Source of the DNA: Cellulosimicrobium sp. Marseille-Q4280
GTDB lineage: Bacteria; Actinomycetota; Actinomycetes; Actinomycetales; Cellulomonadaceae
Direction of reading: 5' to 3'
Assembly (NCBI RefSeq): GCF_943181405.1
Contig: NZ_CALPBY010000002.1
Location: 434,001 to 498,000, forward strand
Length of the DNA stretch: 64,000 nt
In this document: positions 25,501 to 33,629 of the stretch, piece after piece
Numbering within the stretch: position 1 is the stretch's first letter
Layout: every line of letters begins with the position of its first letter
Notes under the pieces: model-generated
The model's input: the letters and a program-made list of their open reading frames with translations, nothing else
Database searches by the model: none
Told to the model about the DNA's origin: nothing
Made by a program: the position numbers and the translations under genes

Positions 25501-25535
25501 GTGCCGTGCCGTGCCGTGCCGTGCCGTGCCGTGCC
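25501..25535. repeat. Pentanucleotide tandem repeat, seven copies of GTGCC
   Basis: Seven perfect GTGCC units in tandem, followed by degenerate GCGTC, GTGGC, GTGGC units. It lies in the 140-base gap between the Imm-5-like gene and the alpha/beta hydrolase. Copy number of such perfect short arrays is prone to slippage, and here it would change the spacing upstream of the Imm-5-like gene. Confidence 0.95.
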
Positions 25536-25566
25536 GCGTCGTGGCGTGGCGTCCGGGCGTCGTCGG

Positions 25567-26367
25567 TCACCCGGGGCGCTGTTCGGCGGCGTGCAGGAAG
25601 CGGCGCAGCTCGTGCGTGACGGCTTCGGGCGCCTCGACGGGGCTGGCGTGGCCGGGGCCGGTGAGGACGACGAGCTCGGAGCCGGGTAGGGCGTGGTGCA
25701 GGGCCTCGCCGACCGCGACGGGCGCGCGGACGTCGTGGTCGGCGTACAGCAGCAGGGTGGGCACGTCGATGTCGGGCAGCACGTGGCTCTGGTCGGGGTG
25801 GCTCGCGTGGGCCATCGCCCGGAAGCCTCGTGGGCGGGTCGCGCGGACGCTGTCGACGAAGGCGACCACTCGCTCGCCCTCGGCGGAGGGTGAGAACAGG
25901 GACGGTGCCATCGCGGTGACGAAGACGTCGGGTGGCAGCGTCGATGCCCGCAGCGAGCGCGCCAGCCTCAGGTCGGCCTCCGCGGGGCCGAGGGAGCCGA
26001 CCCAGCCCGCGTACCCGCTCACGAGGGCGAGCGACCGGACGACCCGGCGGTGCCGACGGGCGACCGCGAGCGCCAGGGCTGCCCCGAAGGAGAGCCCGAC
26101 GAGGTGGGCCTGCTCGATCCGGAGCGCCGCGAGGACGGCAGCGAGGCAGTCGGCGTAGCCGTCCATGCCGAGCTCCTCCGGAGGGTCGTCCGACGCTCCC
26201 GCGCCGGGTGCGTCCCAGGCGATCACGGTGAACTCGTCGGAGAGCGCGTCGAGCTGTGCGCCCCAGGTGGCGCGGGCGTCTCCCACGAAGCCGTGCAGCA
26301 GCAGCACCGGGGGCCCGGCCCCGGCGCGCTCGTAGGCGATGCTCAGCCCGCCGACCTTGACGCGCAC
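25567..26367 (-). CDS. Alpha/beta-fold hydrolase downstream of UvrA2
   Basis: 266 residues. Catalytic elements: HGFVGDARATW oxyanion region, nucleophile elbow VGLSFGAALALAVA, acid near LLYADHDVRAPV, histidine in LTGPGHASPVEAPEAV. The GTG at 26367 matches the family N-terminus (VRVKVGGLSIAYERAG). It follows the UvrA2-like gene by 62 bases on the same strand. Substrate unknown; pairing with a drug-resistance-type ABC protein hints at detoxification, which is inference. Confidence 0.85.
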   Translation of the reverse strand: MRVKVGGLSIAYERAGAGPPVLLLHGFVGDARATWGAQLDALSDEFTVIAWDAPGAGASDDPPEELGMDGYADCLAAVLAALRIEQAHLVGLSFGAALALAVARRHRRVVRSLALVSGYAGWVGSLGPAEADLRLARSLRASTLPPDVFVTAMAPSLFSPSAEGERVVAFVDSVRATRPRGFRAMAHASHPDQSHVLPDIDVPTLLLYADHDVRAPVAVGEALHHALPGSELVVLTGPGHASPVEAPEAVTHELRRFLHAAEQRPG

Positions 26368-26429
26368 ACCTCGATCGTCGGACGGTCCGCGTGTGGGAGC
26401 AACGGCTGGGGGTGTGCGCGCCGGGGAGC

Positions 26430-28847
26430 TCAGCCCTGCTCGGCCCCTACGTAGGCGGCGAGGTGCTCCCCGGTGAGCGTGGCGCGCTGCGCCACGAGGT
26501 CGGCGGGTGTGCCCTCGAAGACGACGCGGCCGCCGTCGTGCCCGGCGCCGGGCCCGAGGTCGATGATCCAGTCGGCGTGGGCCATGACGGCCTGGTGGTG
26601 CTCGATGACGATGACGGACTTGCCGGAGTCGACGATGTGGTCGAGCAGGCGCAGCAGGTTCTCGACGTCGGCGAGGTGCAGCCCGGTGGTGGGCTCGTCG
26701 AGGACGATCACCCCGCCGGAGTCCCCCAGGTGCATCGCGAGCCTGAGCCGCTGGCGCTCGCCGCCGGAGAGGGTGTTGAGCGGCTGGCCGAGCTTGACGT
26801 AGCCGAGGCCGACGTCCTTGAGGTGCGCGAGGATCTTGTGCGCGGCGGGGATCTTCGCGTCGCCGTCGTGGAAGACGTCGTGGGCTCGTGCCACGGAGAG
26901 GTCGAGCACCTCGGCGATGTTCAGCCCGCCCAGCGTGTACTCGAGCACGGACGCCATGAAGCGCTTGCCGCCGCAGTCCTCGCACGGCGTCTCGACGGTC
27001 TCCATGAACCCGAGCTCGGTGTAGATGCGCCCGTTGCCCTTGCAGGTGGGGCAGGCGCCCTCGGAGTTGGCGCTGAACAGGGCGGGCTTGACGCCGTTCG
27101 CCTTCGCGAACGCCTTGCGGATCGGCTCGAGCAGGCCGGTGTACGTGGCGGGGTTGGAGCGGCGCGAGCCCTTGATCGCGCCCTGGTCGACGACGACGAC
27201 GCCCTCGTGCCCTGCGAGGTTGCCGTGGATCAGCGAGCTCTTGCCCGAGCCCGCGACACCGGTGACGACGGTCAGGACGCCGGTGGGTACGTCGACGTCC
27301 ACGCCTCGGAGGTTGTTCTGCGACGCTCCTCGGATCTCCAGCGCGCCGGACGGCGTGCGCACGGACTCCTTGACGGCGGCGCGGTCGTCGAGGTGGCGGC
27401 CGGTGAGCGTGTCGCTCGCCCGCAGCTCTTCGACGGTCCCCTGGAAGCAGATCGTGCCGCCGTCGGTTCCGGCGCCGGGGCCGAGGTCGATCACGTGGTC
27501 GGCGATGGCGATCGCCTCCGGCTTGTGCTCGACGACGAGCACCGTGTTGCCCTTGTCGCGCAGGTCGAGCAGCAGGGAGTTCATGCGCTGGATGTCGTGG
27601 GGGTGCAGGCCGATGGTGGGTTCGTCGAAGACGTAGGTGACGTCGGTGAGCGCGGAGCCGAGGTGGCGGATCATCTTGGTGCGCTGCGCCTCTCCCCCGG
27701 ACAGCGTGCCCGCGGGCCGGTCGAGCGACAGGTAGCCGAGGCCGATCTCGACGAACTTGTCGAACAGGTGCAGCAGGCTCGCGACCAGCGGGGCGACGCC
27801 GGGGGCGTCGACGCCCCGCGCCCAGTCGGCGGCGTCGGAGATCTGCATGCGGCACACGTCCGCGATGCCGGCCCCGTTGACCTTCGCCGACCTGGCGGAC
27901 TCGTTGAGACGCGTGCCGTCGCACGCCGGGCAGGGCACGAACACGGCCGCTCGTTCGACGAACGCCCGGATGTGCGGCTGCAGCGACTCGGGGGCCTTGC
28001 TGAACACCGACTCGCGCAGCTTCGGGATGAGGCCCTGGTAGGTCATGTTCATCCCGAGCGCCTTGACCTTCCCCTTCTCGCGGTAGAGGAAGTCGTGCCG
28101 CTCGGTCTCGGTGTAGTCGCGGACCGGCTTGTCGCCGTCGACGAACCCGGACTCGGCGAACCCCTTGACCATCCAGCCGTCCGCCTTGTAGCCGGGCACC
28201 AGGATCGCGCCGTCGTTGAGGGACCTCGACTCGTCGACGATGACGGACAGGTCCAGGTCGGAGACCGTGCCCCGGCCCTCGCACTCGGGGCACATGCCGC
28301 CCAGGTACACCTGGTTGCGCACCACCTTCTTCTCCGTCGTGCCGTCCGCCTTGTCCGTGCTGAACACGCCGCTGGCCGTCGAGGTCGGGACGTTGAACGA
28401 GAACGCCGTCGGCGGCCCGACGTACGGGTCTCCCACGCGGCTGAAGAGGTTGCGCAGCATCGCGTTCGCGTCCGTCACGGTGCCGACGGTCGACCGGACG
28501 TTGGCGCCCATGCGTTCCTGGTCGACCAGGATCGCGGTGGTGATGCCCTCGAGCACGTCGACGTCCGGCCGCGGCAGCGACGGCATGAAGCCCTGCACGA
28601 ACGTCGAGTACGTCTCGTCGATGAGGCGTCGCGACTCGGCGGCGATCGTCGCGAACACGAGCGAGCTCTTGCCCGAGCCCGAGACCCCGGTGAAGACGGT
28701 GAGCCGCCGCTTGGGGATCTCGACGTCCACCTCACGCAGGTTGTTCTCGCGGGCGCCCTGCACGCGGATGACGTCGTGGGTGTCGGCGGCGTGCGGCACG
28801 GACGCTCCCGACGTCGTGGCGTGGCTCGGGGTCTGCGTTGCGGTCAC
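26430..28847 (-). CDS. UvrA-like ABC ATPase (UvrA2 / drug-resistance class)
   Basis: 805 residues, about 140 shorter than UvrA. Two ABC ATPase modules are complete: GVSGSGKSS and LSGGEAQR in the first, GVAGSGKSS and LSGGERQR in the second, with DEPTIGLH and DEPTTGLH. Cysteine zinc modules are kept (CPECEG/CPACDG and CPTCKG/CEDCGG). The UvrB-binding and part of the insertion region are shortened, as in UvrA2 and DrrC-type proteins that protect DNA from intercalating antibiotics. GGAG precedes the GTG start. It probably does not replace the housekeeping UvrA. Confidence 0.88.
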   Translation of the reverse strand: MTATQTPSHATTSGASVPHAADTHDVIRVQGARENNLREVDVEIPKRRLTVFTGVSGSGKSSLVFATIAAESRRLIDETYSTFVQGFMPSLPRPDVDVLEGITTAILVDQERMGANVRSTVGTVTDANAMLRNLFSRVGDPYVGPPTAFSFNVPTSTASGVFSTDKADGTTEKKVVRNQVYLGGMCPECEGRGTVSDLDLSVIVDESRSLNDGAILVPGYKADGWMVKGFAESGFVDGDKPVRDYTETERHDFLYREKGKVKALGMNMTYQGLIPKLRESVFSKAPESLQPHIRAFVERAAVFVPCPACDGTRLNESARSAKVNGAGIADVCRMQISDAADWARGVDAPGVAPLVASLLHLFDKFVEIGLGYLSLDRPAGTLSGGEAQRTKMIRHLGSALTDVTYVFDEPTIGLHPHDIQRMNSLLLDLRDKGNTVLVVEHKPEAIAIADHVIDLGPGAGTDGGTICFQGTVEELRASDTLTGRHLDDRAAVKESVRTPSGALEIRGASQNNLRGVDVDVPTGVLTVVTGVAGSGKSSLIHGNLAGHEGVVVVDQGAIKGSRRSNPATYTGLLEPIRKAFAKANGVKPALFSANSEGACPTCKGNGRIYTELGFMETVETPCEDCGGKRFMASVLEYTLGGLNIAEVLDLSVARAHDVFHDGDAKIPAAHKILAHLKDVGLGYVKLGQPLNTLSGGERQRLRLAMHLGDSGGVIVLDEPTTGLHLADVENLLRLLDHIVDSGKSVIVIEHHQAVMAHADWIIDLGPGAGHDGGRVVFEGTPADLVAQRATLTGEHLAAYVGAEQG

Positions 28848-29002
28848 CCTGGGGGCTCCTTCGGGTCGTGGTGCGGGGGGCGTGGTGGGGACGACCGGCG
28901 GCGGCCCGAGAACTCATCGTCGCACCGCCGCTGGGCGCGGTGGCGTGCGGCAGACCGGGGACGCACACGGCGGCGGTCCTCAGCGCCCCACGGACGGGCC
29001 GG

Positions 29003-29413
29003 TCACCGGACCTCGTCGATGCGGACCATGTTGCCCGCGGGGTCGCGGAACGCGCAGTCGCGCACGCCCCACGGCTGCTCGGTCGGCTCGGAGACGACCT
29101 CGGCGTCGGCGGCCTGGAGGTGCTCGAACGTCGCGTCGAGGTCCTTCGTGGCGAGGATGATCGACTGGTAGGCACCCTTGGCCATGAGCTCGAGGACGGT
29201 GCGGCGCTCCGCGTCGGTGACCCCCGGGTCGGCGGCCGGCGGCGTCAGGACGAGGCGGACGTCGGGCTGCGACGGCGCGACGAAGGTGAGCCAGCGCATG
29301 GCGCCCTCGCCGACGTCCATGGTGAGCTCGAAGCCGAGGAGGTCGCGGTAGAAGCCGAGAGAGGCCTCGGGGTCGGTGTGCGGCAGGAACGTGGTGTGCA
29401 GGGTGATGTCCAT
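29003..29413 (-). CDS. VOC-family glyoxalase-like protein
   Basis: 136 residues with two beta-alpha-beta-beta-beta units: MDITLHTTFLPHTDPEASLGFYRDLLGFELTMDVG and a C-terminal CAFRDPAGNMVRIDEV. This superfamily includes lyases, dioxygenases and antibiotic-binding proteins; metal-ligand positions are not certain here. GAGAGG precedes the ATG. Only five bases separate it from the AraC gene, so they are one operon, a common actinobacterial pair. Confidence 0.86.
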   Translation of the reverse strand: MDITLHTTFLPHTDPEASLGFYRDLLGFELTMDVGEGAMRWLTFVAPSQPDVRLVLTPPAADPGVTDAERRTVLELMAKGAYQSIILATKDLDATFEHLQAADAEVVSEPTEQPWGVRDCAFRDPAGNMVRIDEVR

Positions 29414-29418
29414 GCCTC

Positions 29419-29871
29419 TCACGCTAGGTGCACGTCCACGGCCGGCGCTTCTCGATTCCTGACCGGTCGGCTGGCCTGCTTGGTCACGCACGACGGCAGC
29501 TCGCCCGCACCCGCCGTGAGGGCACGGCGCGCGTACTCGCTCGGGGACATGCCCACGAGCTCGGTGAAGCGCGTGCTGAACGTGCCGAGGGACGAGCTGC
29601 CGACGGCGAAGCAGACCTCCGTCACGCTGAGGTCGCCGCGGCGCAGGAGCGTCATCGCGCGCTCGACGCGACGCGTCATGAGGTAGGAGTACGGCGACTC
29701 GCCGTAGGCGGCCCTGAACTGGCGGCTGAGGTGGCCGGCCGACATGTGCACGCCGCGTGCGAGCGCCTCCACGTCGAGCGGCTGGGCGTACTCGCGGTCC
29801 ATCCGGTCGCGGACGCGGCGCAGCAGGGCCAGCGTGCGCAGGTGCGCGTCGTCGCCTCCGATGCTGGTCAC
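29419..29871 (-). CDS. AraC-family regulator (short, DNA-binding domain only)
   Basis: 150 residues. It is almost all the two-helix-turn-helix AraC domain: LDVEALARGVHMSAGHLSRQFRAAYGESPYSYLMTRRVERAMTLLRRGDLSVTEVCFAVGSSSLGTFSTRFTELVGMSPSEYARRAL. There is no separate ligand domain. The GTG at 29871 is the start typical of this family (VTSIGGDD). It likely controls the adjacent VOC gene. The divergent flavin/pyridoxamine-oxidase-fold gene starts 57 bases away and may share the control region. Confidence 0.87.
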   Translation of the reverse strand: MTSIGGDDAHLRTLALLRRVRDRMDREYAQPLDVEALARGVHMSAGHLSRQFRAAYGESPYSYLMTRRVERAMTLLRRGDLSVTEVCFAVGSSSLGTFSTRFTELVGMSPSEYARRALTAGAGELPSCVTKQASRPVRNREAPAVDVHLA

Positions 29872-29928
29872 GGTCCCGATCGTAGTTCGCCCCTCCCTCG
29901 TGCGGCAGGGCGGCCGTACGATGCGCCC

Positions 29929-30351
29929 GTGGATCTCGAGCAGCTGGTGGCGTACGTGCGCGCGCACGGGGACGGCGTCGTCTCGACGCTCGGTCCGGGT
30001 GGCGCACCGCAGGCCGCGTACCTCGCGCTGACGGCGACGGACCGGGGCGAGCTCGTGCTGGACGCGCGCGCGTCGTCGCGCAAGGTGGCGAACGTGCGGC
30101 GCGACGGACGGGTGGCGGTCGTCGTCGGCGGCGCGGACGGCACGACGCTGCAGGCCGAGGGTGTGGCGGACCTGCCCTCCGGCGCGGAGCGGGAGCGGTG
30201 CGCCGTGGCGTACGCCGCCGCGTTCCCGCAGTTCGCGGCCTCGCTCGCGGACGACGGCATCGTCGTCGTCCGCGTGACGCTCACCTGGGCGCGCCACGGG
30301 GACTTCCGAGGTGCCGTCCCCGTGACGTCGGACGTCGCCCTCCCCTCCTGA
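29929..30351 (+). CDS. Pyridoxamine 5'-phosphate oxidase-fold (split-barrel) protein
   Basis: 140 residues. Split-barrel flavin-binding features: VVSTLGPGGAPQAAYLALTATDRGELVLDARASSRKVANVRRDGRVAVVVGG. Such proteins use FMN or F420; the C-terminal region does not settle which. GTG 29929 is the most natural start because the conserved N-terminal helix (LEQLVAYVRAHGDG) follows. Divergent from the AraC-VOC pair. Confidence 0.8.
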   Translation: MDLEQLVAYVRAHGDGVVSTLGPGGAPQAAYLALTATDRGELVLDARASSRKVANVRRDGRVAVVVGGADGTTLQAEGVADLPSGAERERCAVAYAAAFPQFAASLADDGIVVVRVTLTWARHGDFRGAVPVTSDVALPS

Positions 30352-30369
30352 CGCCGCGCCGCCGCCAGG

Positions 30370-30402
30370 CCGGCGAGGGGCCGGCGAGGGGCCGGCGAGG
30401 GG
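30370..30402. repeat. Three tandem copies of an 11-bp GC-rich unit
   Basis: CCGGCGAGGGG occurs three times in direct tandem, followed by a partial CCGGCG, between the stop of the split-barrel gene and the stop of putP. It may act in the shared 3' region of the two convergent genes or simply be a slippage product. Confidence 0.9.
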
Positions 30403-30408
30403 CCGGCG

Positions 30409-31908
30409 TCAGCTCCGGGCGACCTCGGCCTCCATCGCGTCGAACTCGGCGTCGACCGCTGCGTCCGACCTCGCGGTGGCCCGGCTGACCAGGACGGCGA
30501 CGAGCAGGTTGAGCAGGAAGCCCGGCACGATCTCGTACATGGCGTCGCTGAGCGCGGAGACGTTCCCCCACACGAGCACGACGACGGCACCGGTGACGAG
30601 CCCGGCGAGCGCCCCCGCCGGCGTGAGCCTGCGCCAGTAGAGGCTCAGCAGCACGATCGGCCCGAAGGCGGCGCCGAACCCGGCCCACGCGAAGGCGACG
30701 AGGTCGAGGATCGCGGAGTCGTCGTCAAGGGCGAGGACGGCGGCGACCACCGCGACGGCGAGGACTGCCCCGCGCCCGAGGAGCAGCTCGGTCTTCTCGG
30801 AGGAGCGTCGCCGGGCGAGGTTGTACAGGTCCTCGACGAGCGCGGAGGAGCACACGACGAGCTGGCTCGACATCGTGGACATGATCGCGGCGAGGACGGC
30901 GGCGAGGACGAGCCCGGCGACGAACGGGTGGAAGAGGATCTGGCTGAGGACCAGGAACACGGTCTCGGGGTCGTCGAGCGGCAGGGCGGGGTCGTCGGCG
31001 AAGTAGGCGATGCCGATGAGGGCGGTCGCGACGGCGCCGCCGGTCGTGAGGAGCATCCAGGTGAGGCTGATGCGGCGCGCGACGGTCGCCTCCTTGACGG
31101 TACGCAGGGCCATGAAACGCACGATGATGTGGGGCTGGCCGAAGTAGCCGAGTCCCCACGCGGCGGTGGAGACGATCGCGACGATCCCGAGGAACGCGCC
31201 CTCGTTGCTGAGCCCGGAGAACAGGTTGAACGCGTCCGGGTTGACGGCCCGGGCCTCGTCGACGACGGCGCCGACACCGCCCATCTGGGTGACGGCGACG
31301 ACGGGGACGGCGATGAGGGCGGCGAGCATGAGCAGGCCCTGGGCGACGTCGGTGAGGGTGGCGCCGAGGAACCCGCCGAAGAGCGTGTAGCCGAGGGTGA
31401 CGACGGCGACGACGGCGAGCCCCGTGAGGTAGGGCCAGCCGAAGGACGACTCGAAGAACTTCCCGGCGGCGACCATGCCGCTGGAGACGTAGAACGTGAA
31501 GAACACGAGGATGACGAGGGCCGCAGCGATGCGCAGGGGCCGGCTGTCGCCCTTGAGCCGCTTGGAGAAGAAGCTCGGGATCGTGATCGCGTTGTCGGAG
31601 ATCTCGGTATAGGCACGCAGCCGGGGGGCGACGAACCGCCAGTTGAGCCACGCGCCGATGATGAGCCCGATCGCGATCCACGCCTCGACGAGCCCGGCGG
31701 CGTAGATCGCGCCGGGCAGGCCGAGCAGGAGCCAGCCCGACATGTCGGACGCGTTGGCGGACAGCGCGGCGACGGAGGGTCTGAGCCCGCGGTTGGCGAG
31801 CATGTAGCCGTCGAGGTTCTGCGTGCGGCGGTAGGCGTAGTACCCGATGCCCAGCATGACGAGCAGGTAGAGCACGATCGCGGCGAGCTGGTAGTCCCGG
31901 TCCGACAT
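30409..31908 (-). CDS. putP: Sodium/proline symporter
   Basis: 499 residues (E. coli PutP has 502) with about 13 membrane segments of the sodium:solute symporter family. Typical strings: NLDGYMLANRGLRPSVAALSANASDMSGWLLLGLPGAIYAAGL, SDNAITIPSFFSKRLKG, WGLGYFGQPHIIVRFMAL, AAIMSTMSSQLVVCSSALVEDLY. The residues used for Na+ and proline in PutP (D in ASDMSGW, S in STMSSQL) are present. CAGGAGGCCGCC precedes the ATG. No proline catabolic gene is adjacent, so transport may serve osmoprotection or nutrition. Confidence 0.93.
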   Translation of the reverse strand: MSDRDYQLAAIVLYLLVMLGIGYYAYRRTQNLDGYMLANRGLRPSVAALSANASDMSGWLLLGLPGAIYAAGLVEAWIAIGLIIGAWLNWRFVAPRLRAYTEISDNAITIPSFFSKRLKGDSRPLRIAAALVILVFFTFYVSSGMVAAGKFFESSFGWPYLTGLAVVAVVTLGYTLFGGFLGATLTDVAQGLLMLAALIAVPVVAVTQMGGVGAVVDEARAVNPDAFNLFSGLSNEGAFLGIVAIVSTAAWGLGYFGQPHIIVRFMALRTVKEATVARRISLTWMLLTTGGAVATALIGIAYFADDPALPLDDPETVFLVLSQILFHPFVAGLVLAAVLAAIMSTMSSQLVVCSSALVEDLYNLARRRSSEKTELLLGRGAVLAVAVVAAVLALDDDSAILDLVAFAWAGFGAAFGPIVLLSLYWRRLTPAGALAGLVTGAVVVLVWGNVSALSDAMYEIVPGFLLNLLVAVLVSRATARSDAAVDAEFDAMEAEVARS

Positions 31909-32029
31909 GGCGGCCTCCTGCGGGCGTCGTCGACGACAGTTCCGTCCTCGGCACGCTACGCCGCACCGGGCCCGACGGCGCCCCGGGGGCGTCGGCGTGC
32001 CGCCACAGGACGGCCCGGCCCGGCGGCGC

Positions 32030-32692
32030 TCAGCCGAGCAGGCGGGCCTTCGCGCGGGCGTACTCGGCGTCGGTGAGGTCGCCGGCGCGGTGCAGCGCGG
32101 CGAGCCGCTCGAGCCGCTCCACGAGGTCCGCTCCCCCGTCGGCGTCGGAGCCCGAGGTGCTCGGGGCATGCACGTGCCACACCCGGCGCGCGAACACGCC
32201 CGGCCGGTGCTCGGAGCCGCGCGACGCGGTCCGCAGGCGGGGCGTGCGCGGGGACGGCGAGGTGCGGTCGTCGATCGTGACGGCGCCGGGATGGGCCCCC
32301 CGCAGCGCACAGGCGAACCGGACGAAGCGCTCCGCGGACCGGTCGAGCACGACGGCCCGCGACGTGCCGGGGGCGCTCGCGGCCCGTCCCCCGGCGGCGG
32401 GTCGTGCCGGGTGCAGGTGGACCACGACGCCCTCGCCGATCGTGACGGTGACGCGACCGGCGGGCAGCTCGACGCGCGCGCGGGTGCCGTCGGGGCCGAG
32501 AAGGTGGAGCCGCGTCCCGTCCCACACGAGGCGCCCGCCGGCGACGTGGAACATCGCGGGGTAGCGCGGGTCCGGGGTGAACCGTCGGGCGGTGGCCCGG
32601 TCGGGATCGGCCCGGCGGGCGGTGACGCCGATGCTGCGGCGCGCCGGGCGGGCGGGGGCGTCGGTGCCGTGCTCGTCGTGCGCTGCCGTCAT
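32030..32692 (-). CDS. SHOCT-domain protein of unknown function
   Basis: 220 residues. The last 30 form a SHOCT motif (LERLAALHRAGDLTDAEYARAKARLLG), a short oligomerisation or targeting unit. The rest is a beta-rich domain (GGRLVWDGTRLHLLGPDG, RFVRFACALRGAHPGAVTIDDRT) with an Arg/Pro-rich N-terminus. No membrane helix is present. GGGGAG precedes the ATG. Function unknown. Confidence 0.72.
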   Translation of the reverse strand: MTAAHDEHGTDAPARPARRSIGVTARRADPDRATARRFTPDPRYPAMFHVAGGRLVWDGTRLHLLGPDGTRARVELPAGRVTVTIGEGVVVHLHPARPAAGGRAASAPGTSRAVVLDRSAERFVRFACALRGAHPGAVTIDDRTSPSPRTPRLRTASRGSEHRPGVFARRVWHVHAPSTSGSDADGGADLVERLERLAALHRAGDLTDAEYARAKARLLG

Positions 32693-32835
32693 GGATCCGC
32701 TCCCCGTCCTGCCGGTGCCCCGTCGTGCCGATCGTCCCGGACCGGGAGCGCCGGCGCAAGGGCTCCGCCGGCGCCGTGGCGCGCGCCCGTGCAGGTCAGC
32801 GGCGCGGCGGACGGGAAGCGGCGGTCCCGGTCAGG

Positions 32836-33480
32836 TCAGAGTCCCCCGAGGAGGGCGGTGAAGTCGGGGGTGTCGGCGAACGGGTCCGCGGGGCCGCTGC
32901 TGGTGCGCAGCGCGACCTTCTCCGCGAGCTCGCGACCGGCGCGCGCGATGCGTCGCGGCAGCCCTCCGCCGGAGTCGGACTCGCCCGCGGCCCAGTCGTC
33001 GGTCGCGGCGAACACCGACGTCGTGGCGACGTCGGCGCGCAGGTACGTGAACAGCGGGCGCAGCGAGTACTCGAGCGCGAGCGAGTGCCTGGCCGTGCCG
33101 CCGGTCGCGCCGAGCAGGACGGGCGTGCCGGTGAGCGCGTCCTTGTCGAGGACGTCGACGAAGGACTTGAGCAGGCCCGAGTAGGTCGTGGTGAACAGCG
33201 GCGTGGTCACGACGATGCCGTCCGCGGCGTAGAGGCGGTCGAGCACGCCGGCCAGCTCGCCCGTGGGGAACCCGGTGAGCATGGTGTCGACGACGGCGTG
33301 CGCGTGGTCGCGCAGCTCGACCGTCTCGACCTCGGCGGTGACCCCGAGCGCGCCGAGCTCGCGGACGGCGGCCTCGCCGAGACGGTCGGCAAGCAGCCGG
33401 GTCGAGGAGGGCTTGGACAGGCCGGCGGAGACGACGACGAGGCGCCGGTCGGTGCCGCCGGGGGTGGTCTGCTGGGTCAT
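32836..33480 (-). CDS. NAD(P)H-dependent FMN reductase (CE1759 family)
   Basis: 214 residues with a flavodoxin-like fold: VVVSAGLSKPSSTRLLADRLGE binds the FMN phosphate, and TTPLFTTTYSGLLKSFVDVLDKDALTGTPVLLGATGG is the flavin/dimer region. It supplies reduced FMN. It sits 149 bases downstream of an LLM monooxygenase on the same strand, the two-component arrangement known from this family. CAGGAGCACCGC precedes the ATG. Confidence 0.87.
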   Translation of the reverse strand: MTQQTTPGGTDRRLVVVSAGLSKPSSTRLLADRLGEAAVRELGALGVTAEVETVELRDHAHAVVDTMLTGFPTGELAGVLDRLYAADGIVVTTPLFTTTYSGLLKSFVDVLDKDALTGTPVLLGATGGTARHSLALEYSLRPLFTYLRADVATTSVFAATDDWAAGESDSGGGLPRRIARAGRELAEKVALRTSSGPADPFADTPDFTALLGGL

Positions 33481-33629
33481 GCGGTGCTCCTGGTGCTGCG
33501 ATGTCGTGCGTGTGCTGCGGCGTGCTGCTGCGAGCCCGTGGCCCGCGGTGGCCCGACGGCGCCGGTCCCGAGGTGCGGTGCCCGCACCCCGTGACCGTAC
33601 GCCGTCGGGCGGTTGCTCGCGGAGGAGCG

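Noticed and set aside
25501-25550. CRISPR-like array
   Set aside because: The unit is only five bases with no spacers, and no cas gene is in the window; it is a simple tandem repeat.
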